NCBI GenBank assembly: GCA_016201105.1 | Contig: JACQDN010000009.1 | Location: forward strand, 27,340-91,339 | Direction of reading: 5' to 3' | Origin: Pseudomonadota bacterium | Lineage (GTDB): Bacteria > Pseudomonadota > Alphaproteobacteria > Micropepsales > Micropepsaceae | DNA length: 64,000 nt | Shown: one piece after another, positions 34,413 to 42,584 of the stretch | Layout: each line of letters begins with the position of its first letter | Numbering within the stretch: position 1 is the first letter of the stretch | Notes under the pieces: generated by a model | Database searches by the model: none | What the model was told of the DNA's origin: nothing | What the model saw: only the letters and a program-made list of their open reading frames with translations | Program-made: the position numbers and the translations under genes

Positions 34413-35351
34413 TCAGCGATCCTTCGGATCCAACGCGTCGCGCAACCCGTCGCCGATGAAATTGAAGCAGAAGAGCGTGATCGCCATAATGGCGGCGGGG
34501 AACACCAACGTCCATGACGCGGATTCCATTTGATCCGCGCCGTCCTTGATCAGCACGCCCCAAGACGTCAGGGGCTCGCGGATACCCAGGCCGAGGAACG
34601 AAAGGAAGCTCTCCGACAGGATGACGGTGGGGATTGTGAGCGTGACGTAGACAATCACGGGTCCCACCACATTGGGCACAATGTGCTTGCGGATGATGCC
34701 GAACGTGCCGACGCCGGCGGCGCGCGCGGCTTCGATGAACTCTTTTTGTTTCAGCGAAAGAGTCTGGCCGCGCACGATACGCGCCATAGTCAGCCATTCG
34801 ACCGCGCCGATGGCGACAAACAGCAGAAAGAAATTCTGCTGGAACACAACCATCAGGATGATGACGAAGAAGATGAAGGGCAAGGAGTAGAGGATATCGA
34901 CGAAACGCATCATGAATTCGTCGAGCCGTCCGCCGATGTAGCCCGATATCGCGCCATAGGTGACGCCGATGAAAAGGCTTACGAGCGTGGCGGCAAGGCC
35001 GACGGCCAGCGAAATTCGCGCGCCATAGAGGATGCGCACGAACAGATCGCGGCCCAAATCGTCGGTGCCGAAGATGTGCAAGCCGCCGGCGCGGCACATC
35101 ACGCTCTCTTCCGGCCACCAATCGGGAGCGCAGGATATGTGGTCGTAGTCCACGGCATTGTAGGCGTAGGGCCAGAACAGCGGCACAAAGAGCGCCATCA
35201 AGGCAATGATCCCAAGCAAGACCATGCTGGCAACCGCCGCACGGTTCCGCAACAGGCGGTTGCGCGCATCGACCCAAAGGCTGCGGCCTTGAACGACCTG
35301 CGCCCTCATCATCACTTCGGCGTTTTGGATGCTGGCCCCGGTGGCGATCAT
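34413..35351 (-). CDS. oppC: oligopeptide ABC permease OppC
   Basis: A 312-residue inner-membrane permease with six predicted helices. N-terminal LLRNRAAVASMVLLGIIALM is the first helix. The OppC-type signature HIFGTDDLGRDLFVRILYGAR precedes the core, and the EAA loop reads EFIEAARAAGVGTFGIIRKHI. The conserved end GDGLRDALDPKDR is present. An insert after the first helix (DYDHISCAPDWWPEESVMCRAGG) with two cysteines is longer than in E. coli OppC and is periplasmic by topology. It overlaps oppB by four bases. Confidence 0.95.
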   Translation of the reverse strand: MIATGASIQNAEVMMRAQVVQGRSLWVDARNRLLRNRAAVASMVLLGIIALMALFVPLFWPYAYNAVDYDHISCAPDWWPEESVMCRAGGLHIFGTDDLGRDLFVRILYGARISLAVGLAATLVSLFIGVTYGAISGYIGGRLDEFMMRFVDILYSLPFIFFVIILMVVFQQNFFLLFVAIGAVEWLTMARIVRGQTLSLKQKEFIEAARAAGVGTFGIIRKHIVPNVVGPVIVYVTLTIPTVILSESFLSFLGLGIREPLTSWGVLIKDGADQMESASWTLVFPAAIMAITLFCFNFIGDGLRDALDPKDR

Positions 35352-36295
35352 TGATCGTATCTCACGCGCGGATCGAGCACGGCATAAAGAAGGTCAGCCA
35401 ACAGATTGAGAACGATAATGAAGGCGGCGTAGTAGATGACGACACCCAGAACCAGTGTGTAGTCGCGATTGAGCGCTCCGTTGGTGAAGTAGCGTCCGAT
35501 GCCCGGAATGCCGAAGATCGTTTCCACCACCAGCGAGCCGGTCAGGATCGCCGCGATCGCCGGGCCGAGGTAACTCACCAACGGGAGAACAGCCGCGCGC
35601 AAGGCATGACGGAAGACAACCAAGCGGTTCGGCAACCCTTTGGCGCGGGCCGTGCGCACATAGTTGGAACGCAGCACCTCCACCATACTGCCGCGAATGA
35701 GGCGGGAAACGACGGCGATTTGCGGCAGGGCAAGCACGATCACGGGCAGGATCATGTTGCGCACGGCGCCATTGTTCCAACCGCCCACCGGCAATGACAG
35801 GTCGAGCCCGAACAGACTGACGCCGTAGACGCCGAAGATCAGGGTCAAGATGGGCGCGGTCACGAAGTTCGGAATCGTGATCCCGAACATCGCGACCGTC
35901 ATGACGCTGTGGTCGGTGATCCGGTTTTGGTTGAGCGCCGCGATCGTGCCCAAAGTCAGACCCAAGAGCAGCGCCAGTGCGATCGCGCTCAACCCCAGTT
36001 CTGCACTCACCGGCAGTCCATCAGCGATCAGCTGGGAAACGGTGAAATCCTTGTTCTTGAACGAAGGGCCGAAGTCGAGGTGCGAGAGTTTGCCCAGATA
36101 AATGAAATACTGCTGGTAGACGGGTTTATCGAGATCGTAGGCGGCCTTGATGTTGTGCTCGATTTCCGGGGGCAGGCGGCGGTTGCTGTCGAACGGACCG
36201 CCCGGCGCAATCCTCATCATGAAGAAGCCGAGCGTGATGATGATAAAGAGGGTGGGTATTGCGCCGAGGAAGCGCCGGATCGCGTAGGAAAACAT
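35348..36295 (-). CDS. oppB: oligopeptide ABC permease OppB
   Basis: A 315-residue permease. It has the OppB start (FLGAIPTLFIIITLGFFMMRIAPGG is about residues 9-33), the EAA loop MVEVLRSNYVRTARAKGLPNRLV, and the ending NLLADLLYAVLDPRVRYD. It is the first gene of oppB-oppC-oppDF. The start ATG at 36295 has GGGAG rather far upstream. A 265-base spacer with no gene separates it from the ammonia-lyase gene on the same strand; I see no clear hairpin there, so read-through is possible. Confidence 0.95.
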   Translation of the reverse strand: MFSYAIRRFLGAIPTLFIIITLGFFMMRIAPGGPFDSNRRLPPEIEHNIKAAYDLDKPVYQQYFIYLGKLSHLDFGPSFKNKDFTVSQLIADGLPVSAELGLSAIALALLLGLTLGTIAALNQNRITDHSVMTVAMFGITIPNFVTAPILTLIFGVYGVSLFGLDLSLPVGGWNNGAVRNMILPVIVLALPQIAVVSRLIRGSMVEVLRSNYVRTARAKGLPNRLVVFRHALRAAVLPLVSYLGPAIAAILTGSLVVETIFGIPGIGRYFTNGALNRDYTLVLGVVIYYAAFIIVLNLLADLLYAVLDPRVRYDQ

Positions 36296-36560
36296 CGAAC
36301 TCGACTGATCTCCCTCGCGAACAGCGCCGAGAAACGCGCGCCAAAGTCTGCGACGCTGGGAACGATGTCAATGCGAAGCGACGCCATTCCCGGCAGCAGA
36401 TGACACCTGCCTAGCATCCGATTCCCAAAAGATGCGTAAACGCTCGGTTAGACGAAATATAGAATCGAGTTCCGGCTCCTTCGCTCCGTCGGGCAGGCGA
36501 GGCCAAGAAGGCTCGGGGCGACAAACGAAGGACTCGAGCGGGGTGATTCGCGGCCGGACT

Positions 36561-38093
36561 CTAACCAACGCTAGGCAGCTTGAGCGTGTCCGGTAGCAGG
36601 CGCTCGAAAGCCCGCGACGCCACCAATTCGTGCACGGCTTCGATGGAAGGTGCAAAGAAACGGTCGCGTTCGAAGCGTTTTGCGCAACGGCGCAGGGCGC
36701 GATGGGCTTCTTCCAGGGGCTGGGAGCTCTTCAAAGGCCGCAGGAACTCGATGCCTTCCGCAGCGGCCAGCAATTCGATGGCGACGATCCGGCCGGTGTT
36801 CGCGTTCATCTGTCCAAGGCGGCGGGCGGCGAAGGTCGCCATGGAGACGAAATCTTCCTGGTTGGCAGAGGTCGGCAAGGAGTCCACAGAGGCCGGATGG
36901 GCCAGGGACTTGTTTTCCGAGGCCAGCGCGGCAGCCGTGACATGGGCGATCATGAAGCCGGAATTGATGCCGCTTTCCGAAGCCAGAAACGGCGGAAGAT
37001 CGCTTAGGGAGGAATCGATAAGGAGCGCGACGCGGCGTTCGGATATCGCGCCCATCTCCGCGATGGCGATGGCGAGGCCGTCGGCCGCGATCGCGACAGG
37101 TTCGGCGTGGAAGTTGCCGCCGGAAAGCACCGCGCCGTCGTCGAATACCAGCGGGTTGTCTGTCGCGGCATTCGCTTCGATTTCAAACACGCGGGCCGCA
37201 TAGCGCAGCATGTCGAGGCACGGTCCCAGCACCTGGGGCTGGCATCGGATGGAATAGGGATCCTGCACGCGCGGACAGTTTTCGTGGCTATGACGAATTT
37301 CGCTCCCCGCCATCAAGGAACGAAGGACGGCAGCGGCAGCAATCTGTCCGGGCTGCCCGCGAGCTTCGTGGATGCGCGCGTCGAACGGCGTATCGCTGCC
37401 CTTGATGGCATCGGTTGACAGCGCGCCCGCGATGAAAGCCGCTTCGATATTCGCTTCCGCCGCGAAAAGATTGACGAGAGCAAGTGCGGTGGAAACCTGC
37501 GTGCCGTTCAGGAGCGCTAGACCTTCCTTGGCGCCGAGTTCGATGGGTGCGATCCCCGCACGCGCGAGCGCGGCAGACGATTGCATGCGCTCGCCCTGAA
37601 ACTTGGCCATTCCTTCGCCGATCAGCGTGGCCGACATATGGGCGAGCGGCGCCAGATCGCCCGAAGCGCCGACCGATCCCTGCTCGGGGATTTCGGGCAA
37701 CACCCCTTTGTTCAGCAAATCGAGCAAGCGCTCGACCACCAGGGGCCGCACGCCGGAAAACCCCCGCGCAAGGCTCGAAACTTTCAATGCCAGGATCAGG
37801 CGCACGACATTGTCAGACAAGCTCGGCCCAACGCCTGCCGCGTGCGACAGCACCAGATTGCGCTGCAGATGATTGAGCTCTTCGGACGGAATGCGCGTCT
37901 GCGCCAGTTTTCCAAAGCCGGTATTGACGCCGTAGATCGCGCGGCCGGAGGCGAGCGCGTCTTCGATCGCCTTGCGCGAACGCGCGATGGCGGTCCACGC
38001 CTCGGCTGTCAGGGCGACGGGACCGGCGCCTTCGCAAATCGCGCGCCAAAGCGAGAGTTTCGACTTGCCGGGAACGATTGTGAGCTGCGCCAT
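36561..38093 (-). CDS. hutH: histidine ammonia-lyase-family enzyme
   Basis: A 510-residue MIO-dependent ammonia-lyase, which would convert histidine to urocanate. The MIO triad Ala-Ser-Gly lies in GSVGASGDLAPLAHM. The selectivity segment NLVLSHAAGVG has Ser-His, the pair seen in histidine-specific enzymes. GVNTGFGKLA and GNFHAEP are present. In the C-terminal motif the usual QEDHVSM of HutH reads QEDFVSM (Phe codon 36849-36851). ATG at 38093 chosen (AAGGT upstream, normal length). No other hut genes are near. Histidine is the likely substrate; another aromatic amino acid is possible. Confidence 0.9.
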   Translation of the reverse strand: MAQLTIVPGKSKLSLWRAICEGAGPVALTAEAWTAIARSRKAIEDALASGRAIYGVNTGFGKLAQTRIPSEELNHLQRNLVLSHAAGVGPSLSDNVVRLILALKVSSLARGFSGVRPLVVERLLDLLNKGVLPEIPEQGSVGASGDLAPLAHMSATLIGEGMAKFQGERMQSSAALARAGIAPIELGAKEGLALLNGTQVSTALALVNLFAAEANIEAAFIAGALSTDAIKGSDTPFDARIHEARGQPGQIAAAAVLRSLMAGSEIRHSHENCPRVQDPYSIRCQPQVLGPCLDMLRYAARVFEIEANAATDNPLVFDDGAVLSGGNFHAEPVAIAADGLAIAIAEMGAISERRVALLIDSSLSDLPPFLASESGINSGFMIAHVTAAALASENKSLAHPASVDSLPTSANQEDFVSMATFAARRLGQMNANTGRIVAIELLAAAEGIEFLRPLKSSQPLEEAHRALRRCAKRFERDRFFAPSIEAVHELVASRAFERLLPDTLKLPSVG

Positions 38094-38232
38094 GTACCTT
38101 GCAACGGACTGAGACGGCCCACTTTTCACCTTCTGCGCGATTCGCCGCAAGTCCCGGCGATTTCGGCGTCTTGACCGCACCGCCTGTCGCAAGGATCAGT
38201 TCGTCCAAACGCCATTCCTGAAAGGAACATTC

Positions 38233-39195
38233 ATGCCTTTGCCGAAAGTGCTGGAGGGACGCTTGCGCCTTCCCGTGATCGGATCGCCGCTTTTCATCGT
38301 CTCGGGGCCCGAGCTGGTGATCGCCCAGTGCAAAGCGGGCATCGTCGGCTCGTTTCCCGCCCTGAATGCTCGCCCCGCCGATCAACTGGAGCAATGGATC
38401 GTCCGCATCAAGACCGAGTTGGCGCAGTTCGAGAAGGAGACTGGAAGAAGGCCGGCGCCGTTCGCAGTCAACCAGATCTGCCATTCCTCCAACGATCGCT
38501 TGGCGCACGACAACGAAGTCTGCGCCCGCCAGGAGGTGCCCATCATCATCACCTCGCTGCGTGCGCCCAAGGAGGTGGTGGATTCAACGCACTCCTATGG
38601 CGGAGTGGTGCTGCACGACATCATCAACATTCGCCACGCCAAGAAGGCGATCGAAGAGGGTGTCGACGGTCTCATTCCGGTATGTGCTGGAGCCGGCGGC
38701 CATGCCGGCGTGATCAGCCCGTTCGCGCTGGTCGCCGAGTTGCGCACGTTCTGGAAAGGCACGATCGCGTTGTCGGGATCGATCGCCAATGGACGCTCGG
38801 TCCTGGCCGCACAAGCGCTGGGCGCCGATCTCGCTTACATGGGCACGCGCTTCATCGCCACGAAGGAAGCCAACGCCCCGGCCGTTTACAAGGAAGCACT
38901 GGTGGAAGCGGCCAGTGGCGGCGACATCGTCTACACCAATCTCTTCACGGGGGTGCATGGCAACTACTTGCGCTCTTCGGTTGCGGCATCGGGATTGGAT
39001 CCCGACAACCTTCCGCAATCGGACAAGTCGAAGATGAATTTCGGCTCGGGCGGCAACACCAAGCAGAAGGCCTGGCGCGATATCTGGGGCGCGGGGCAGG
39101 GCGTTGGCCAGATCGCGGACGCGCCCTCGGTGGAGGAACTGGTGTCGCGTCTGGAAGCCGAATATCGCGAGGCAAAACGCGCTTTGGCGGCCTGA
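38233..39195 (+). CDS. nitronate monooxygenase / 2-nitropropane dioxygenase family
   Basis: A 320-residue FMN-dependent TIM-barrel oxidase. It begins LPVIGSPLFIVSGPELVIAQ, has the catalytic/flavin region VCAGAGGHAGVISPFALVAEL with the central histidine, and IALSGSIANGRSVLAAQALGADLAYMGTRF for phosphate binding. These fit class II-like nitronate monooxygenases and related enoyl-reductase-type flavoproteins. Ribosome site AAGGA lies seven bases before the ATG. It is divergent from the ammonia-lyase gene, with 139 bases between them holding both promoters. Confidence 0.9.
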   Translation: MPLPKVLEGRLRLPVIGSPLFIVSGPELVIAQCKAGIVGSFPALNARPADQLEQWIVRIKTELAQFEKETGRRPAPFAVNQICHSSNDRLAHDNEVCARQEVPIIITSLRAPKEVVDSTHSYGGVVLHDIINIRHAKKAIEEGVDGLIPVCAGAGGHAGVISPFALVAELRTFWKGTIALSGSIANGRSVLAAQALGADLAYMGTRFIATKEANAPAVYKEALVEAASGGDIVYTNLFTGVHGNYLRSSVAASGLDPDNLPQSDKSKMNFGSGGNTKQKAWRDIWGAGQGVGQIADAPSVEELVSRLEAEYREAKRALAA

Positions 39196-39226
39196 AGTCT
39201 AATACGTGAACTGAAATCTTGCATTT

Positions 39227-39256
39227 AGGGGGCGGGACTCTTAGGTTCCGCCCCCT
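39227..39256 (+). terminator. hairpin after the nitronate monooxygenase gene
   Basis: An 11-bp stem (AGGGGGCGGGA with TTCCGCCCCCT, one G-T pair) and an 8-base loop start 31 bases after the stop codon. The bases that follow (TCGATTATG) hold only a weak T content, so it is either an imperfect intrinsic terminator or an RNA 3' end protector before the tRNA gene. Confidence 0.6.
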
Positions 39257-39287
39257 TCGATTATGTGGCCTATATTATGGCCCTTGG

Positions 39288-39364
39288 GCAGTCGTAGCTC
39301 AGTTGGTTAGAGCGCCGGATTGTGGATCCGGAGGTCGGTGGTTCGAACCCACCCGACTGTACCA
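39288..39364 (+). tRNA. tRNA-His (anticodon GTG), A73 type
   Basis: Cloverleaf: acceptor GCAGTCG pairs with CGACTGT (first pair G-T), D-arm GCTCAGTTGGTTAGAGC, anticodon stem CCGGA/TCCGG around TTGTGGA, T-arm GGTGG TTCGAAC CCACC. Discriminator base 73 is A and CCA is encoded at 39362-39364. Most bacterial tRNA-His have C73 paired with an extra G at -1; the A73 form is characteristic of many Alphaproteobacteria with a divergent HisRS. Confidence 0.97.
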
Positions 39365-39478
39365 GTCTGCTCCCGCAAGACAACGACCGGCGGACTGCGA
39401 CGCCAAGTGCGCCGCTAGAAGCTGGAAATTCGAGAACTCACATTCTCCTGCCCCGCCCATGCGCATTTTTCCAAATTG

Positions 39479-40768
39479 TTAGATCGGAAACACGGACGCG
39501 AATCCGCCGCCAAGGGTCCTGAAATTCGTCGTTTGGCCCTGATAGATGCGTGCTGCGGTGATGAGAATTGCGCCGTCATAGACGTAGAGTCTGACGTCGA
39601 CTTTCCGCGGTTCAGGCGTCCCGTCGATTAGCACCATCCTTTCGCTGGGTGTAGCGAGGACCTGCGCCACGCACCCGCCGCGCAGGATTTCCGACCAGAC
39701 TCCCTTTGTCAGCTTGTCGCCGCGATAGACAGCCTTGCTCCCGTAGCCGGAAGCCGGTTTGAAGAAGAGTTTCCTTCGAGTCTCCCAGAGCAACGTCGCA
39801 TTGTCTTCGCTTACGATAACGGTTCTCGGGACAGAGGTGAGGGCCTTGAGCGACTCCGATGGCAGTCCCCATGAGCCTAGCGTTGCCAGGTCGGAGAACA
39901 GCGTCATATTCCGCTTGTCAGCAAACAGCGCATGGATATGCGGGTTTGGCGTCACGACGACCCGGCCGTCCAAATAGGCCGCTCGCAGGGCGCTGTGACC
40001 CGGAGCCTCGAGCGAGAAATCGACAAGGCGGTTGTATACGAGGTCGATCGGCGCGCCATTGAACGACAGCGTGCCGTTCTCATAGCGTAACTTGGCAGGA
40101 TCAGCGATGACCGCTTCGATGCCGTTCGCCGCAAAGAAGCGCTGCGCGAGGACAAACTCGGGATAGAGATATTGGTCTTGCGGACGGTCATCGATGATCG
40201 CGATGCGGCGGAGCCCGCTCGATCCAGCCTGCAGACGCCATTCGTTTCGGAACATCGCCAGCACGCCGTCATCGAAGTGCGCCGCCTCAAGTTCCATCAG
40301 CGCGCGCTCGACGGCCGCGCAACAACCGCGCTGGGCGTCAACCAGCAAAGCGTTGAGGAACGCTCCACCTGCATTGGTATTGACCTCAATCAACTTTGGG
40401 CCGTCGGGAGAGAGATGAAAGTCGTAGCCCATGAATACGCCGCGCGGGCCAAAATCCTGAGCGGCGATCTCTGGCGCCCAGCCAAGCACCGTCTGAGGAT
40501 ATCCGGGCAGCCGGGACGCGTCTTCGATGGCACGGACAACGGCGTGCATCGCGGCGATCTCGGACTTGGGCAGGAACACCGGCACATTCGAGAAAAGGTT
40601 TGGCCGCGAAAGAAGGTGCCGCGAATAGAATTCCGAATCGGCAGCCTTTTGTTCGATTGCAGCGCCGAGGAGATCTGCGTCCAAAGAAATGCAGAAGCAT
40701 TCGCGATTGAGCTGATCGCAGAGCGGCGAACCCGGCCCTGCTTCCAACGTGCAATTTGGGGCGGTCAT
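39479..40768 (-). CDS. ATP-grasp-like ligase of unknown substrate
   Basis: A 429-residue protein. The C-terminal 200 residues carry an ATP-grasp pattern in RimK-like order: nucleotide-binding FFKPASGYGSK (335-345), KVDVRLYVYDG (389-399), and metal/ribose end TTNFRTLGGG (413-422). The N-terminal half has a second ATP-grasp-like signature, LIEVNTNAGG (126-135), preceded by FMGYDFHLSPDGP. Such enzymes join a carboxylate to an amine using ATP. ATG at 40768 is chosen over one seven codons upstream. It lies 92 bases downstream of an Fe/2OG oxygenase and shares its strand, so a biosynthetic pair is likely. I do not recognise a named family. Confidence 0.8.
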   Translation of the reverse strand: MTAPNCTLEAGPGSPLCDQLNRECFCISLDADLLGAAIEQKAADSEFYSRHLLSRPNLFSNVPVFLPKSEIAAMHAVVRAIEDASRLPGYPQTVLGWAPEIAAQDFGPRGVFMGYDFHLSPDGPKLIEVNTNAGGAFLNALLVDAQRGCCAAVERALMELEAAHFDDGVLAMFRNEWRLQAGSSGLRRIAIIDDRPQDQYLYPEFVLAQRFFAANGIEAVIADPAKLRYENGTLSFNGAPIDLVYNRLVDFSLEAPGHSALRAAYLDGRVVVTPNPHIHALFADKRNMTLFSDLATLGSWGLPSESLKALTSVPRTVIVSEDNATLLWETRRKLFFKPASGYGSKAVYRGDKLTKGVWSEILRGGCVAQVLATPSERMVLIDGTPEPRKVDVRLYVYDGAILITAARIYQGQTTNFRTLGGGFASVFPI

Positions 40769-40860
40769 GACGGACGTCCGGCGTTTCACTGCTTACGCGG
40801 CCTGTCCGGGCCGTGGCAGCCAACGAGAGAGGATCAATGGTACCAGTCCGAAATCTCGCA

Positions 40861-41892
40861 TCATCGAGAGACAACGGTGCGCGCTCGGGGCGCGACACCG
40901 GCACGGAGCATCGCGTCGCCGGCCGAGAAATTTGGCTCGACGAGCCAAAGGCGGAGCAGGTGCCGCCTTCTCTCCGGCTCCGGCCAGTCTTCATATTCAG
41001 TGCGTTTGTGAAGTATTGCGGCGTTCTTCAGGAATTGCATGTCGCCCGGCTGAAAACGCATGTCGAGGTAAAGGGCTGGATCGTTCGCGTTGCGCTCAAT
41101 GAAAGTGATCGCATCCTGCTGCCCGCGCGTCAGGCGCGGTGCATGCATGTGCTGCTGACTTTCGCGGATGTACCAGGGAATGAAGAACGTCCTCAGCCGA
41201 TCATCGTCAAAACGGCAGAGAGGCAGATCGAACCACGGCTTTGCGCCGGGGCTGTGCTGACCTTGGGTGTCAAAGGGAAAGCTTTGGAAGAGGATCGGAA
41301 CCAAGTCCGGACGCTCTTTCAACATCCGGTTGAAGATCGATGGCGAACTGACGATGCGGCTGATGCCTCCTGATTTGGCGGCTTTGAGGCAGAACAGACC
41401 GATAATGTCTGCGCCGTCCGTGTGAAAGTCCTGTTCTGCACGCGTCTTATAAAGCCGGACGCCATAGTCCTTGGGATTCGCGCCTGTATCGCGGTTGTGA
41501 CCGAGGAAATCACCGTCGGTGTTCTGCGAGACGGCGCGCCCCATATGAAGACCGATGCCCCAATAGGCGCCGGCGCAATCCTCTTCTGAGTGTTCCGCAA
41601 CCGGGAATCCTTTGATCAGGATGAAACCCCGGCCACGATCAAGCTCGCTGAGCCAGTCGAGGATGCGGGGACCCAGCTTCGGAAGTGGAAAGTCATCGCG
41701 CGTCCACTGATGCATGTCCGCGTTTCTGCCGCGTGCGTGCGCAAGCGCCGCGAGGAGCTCCGCGACGTCCTCTCGCGTAAATCGATAGCTCCATTCCAGG
41801 GAGGATTTCATATCTGATTCAAGCCAGGCGTCGGGCGTTGTGATTGGGCGCATGGCCATTTCAGCCGCTACATGACCGAGCGAATTCGCCAT
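40861..41892 (-). CDS. TauD/TfdA-like Fe(II)/2-oxoglutarate oxygenase
   Basis: A 343-residue oxygenase. The iron facial triad is H157 and D159 in QDFHTDGADIIGLFCL plus H295 in AAILHKRTEY; the 2OG-binding arginine is in the ERRRHLLRLW segment (about 307-316). The N-terminal region GFILIKGFPV is typical of TauD/CAS-like enzymes, which hydroxylate or desaturate amino-acid-like or sulfonate substrates. The ATG at 41892 overlaps the arsR stop by one base (TGATG), so it is translationally coupled to the regulator. An ATP-grasp enzyme follows. The substrate is unknown. Confidence 0.9.
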   Translation of the reverse strand: MANSLGHVAAEMAMRPITTPDAWLESDMKSSLEWSYRFTREDVAELLAALAHARGRNADMHQWTRDDFPLPKLGPRILDWLSELDRGRGFILIKGFPVAEHSEEDCAGAYWGIGLHMGRAVSQNTDGDFLGHNRDTGANPKDYGVRLYKTRAEQDFHTDGADIIGLFCLKAAKSGGISRIVSSPSIFNRMLKERPDLVPILFQSFPFDTQGQHSPGAKPWFDLPLCRFDDDRLRTFFIPWYIRESQQHMHAPRLTRGQQDAITFIERNANDPALYLDMRFQPGDMQFLKNAAILHKRTEYEDWPEPERRRHLLRLWLVEPNFSAGDAMLRAGVAPRARTVVSR

Positions 41893-42239
41893 CACGCATA
41901 TTCCTTTCGGTTTGGAGTGGCATCGATGGCCTCGCCACAAGTGCCGCGGCAACAATCCTTCAGCAGATAGTCCATGAGAGCCTTCATTGCGGCCACGTCG
42001 GCCTTGTAGACGATGGAACGCCCCTCGCGTCTTGAGTTCACAAGACCTGCATGCGCGAGTTCCTTGAGATGAAAAGAAAGCGTGGCCGGCGCGACACTGA
42101 GTGTCTCGCCGATTTCGCCAGCCGCGAGACCGCCTTCGCCTTCATTTGACGAGTGGGCGCGTACAAGAGCCCGAAAGATCGAAAGACGCGTGTCCTGCGC
42201 AAGCGCTCCAAGCGCTGCAACGGCTGGTTTCATTTTCAT
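41892..42239 (-). CDS. ArsR/SmtB-family repressor with C-terminal Cys cluster
   Basis: A 115-residue winged-helix repressor. The DNA-recognition region is LSVAPATLSFHLKELAHAGLVNSRREGRSIVY. The C-terminus has C96, C97 and C101 in LKDCCRGTCGEA, a layout close to the As(III) site of Acidithiobacillus ArsR, where three Cys near residues 95-102 bind arsenite. Two start codons (42239 and 42233) are in frame; the first lies inside a perfect inverted repeat. The stop overlaps the oxygenase start, making it the first gene of an arsR-oxygenase-ATP-grasp unit. Inducer inferred as a soft metal or metalloid; not proven. Confidence 0.9.
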   Translation of the reverse strand: MKMKPAVAALGALAQDTRLSIFRALVRAHSSNEGEGGLAAGEIGETLSVAPATLSFHLKELAHAGLVNSRREGRSIVYKADVAAMKALMDYLLKDCCRGTCGEAIDATPNRKEYA

Positions 42240-42261
42240 ATTTCGACAAATATAGAAATAT
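42238..42261. promoter_or_regulatory. likely ArsR operator
   Basis: A perfect inverted repeat ATATTTC-N10-GAAATAT, with an AT-rich spacer, overlaps the arsR start codon on the minus strand. Size and AT-richness fit ArsR-type operators, and the position would give autoregulation of the whole operon. Confidence 0.7.
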
Positions 42262-42584
42262 AGGCTACGAGTCAACACCAGAATTCGGCTCGGTCGGGCA
42301 GCCCTATACTCTGCATTGCGCCCGCGTGGATGTGGAGAGCACCATAGTGAGCTTTGGAGATGATGCGACACGACAGTCGAGAGCGACGCTCTCAACCACC
42401 GTGGCTCGCGGATTCGTCAACACGTACATCCGGAGTGCCTAGCGGGCACGGAGCAAAAATCCCACAATTCCTGGCTTTAACGGCGGGTACCCCAGTGTGG
42501 TGCTCCGGCCCACCTTCGCCTCGGTGAGTATAGTTGGATTCCGCCGGTGATCGGTACCAGTCGCTGGCAAAGCGGTCACCGACC

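Noticed and set aside
34411..35277. N-terminal extension of the fused ATPase frame through oppC
   Set aside because: This part is the out-of-frame shadow of OppC; ABC homology begins exactly at ATG 34410.
36296..36560. Terminator between hutH and oppB
   Set aside because: I could not find a clear stem followed by T residues on the minus strand, so no terminator is claimed.
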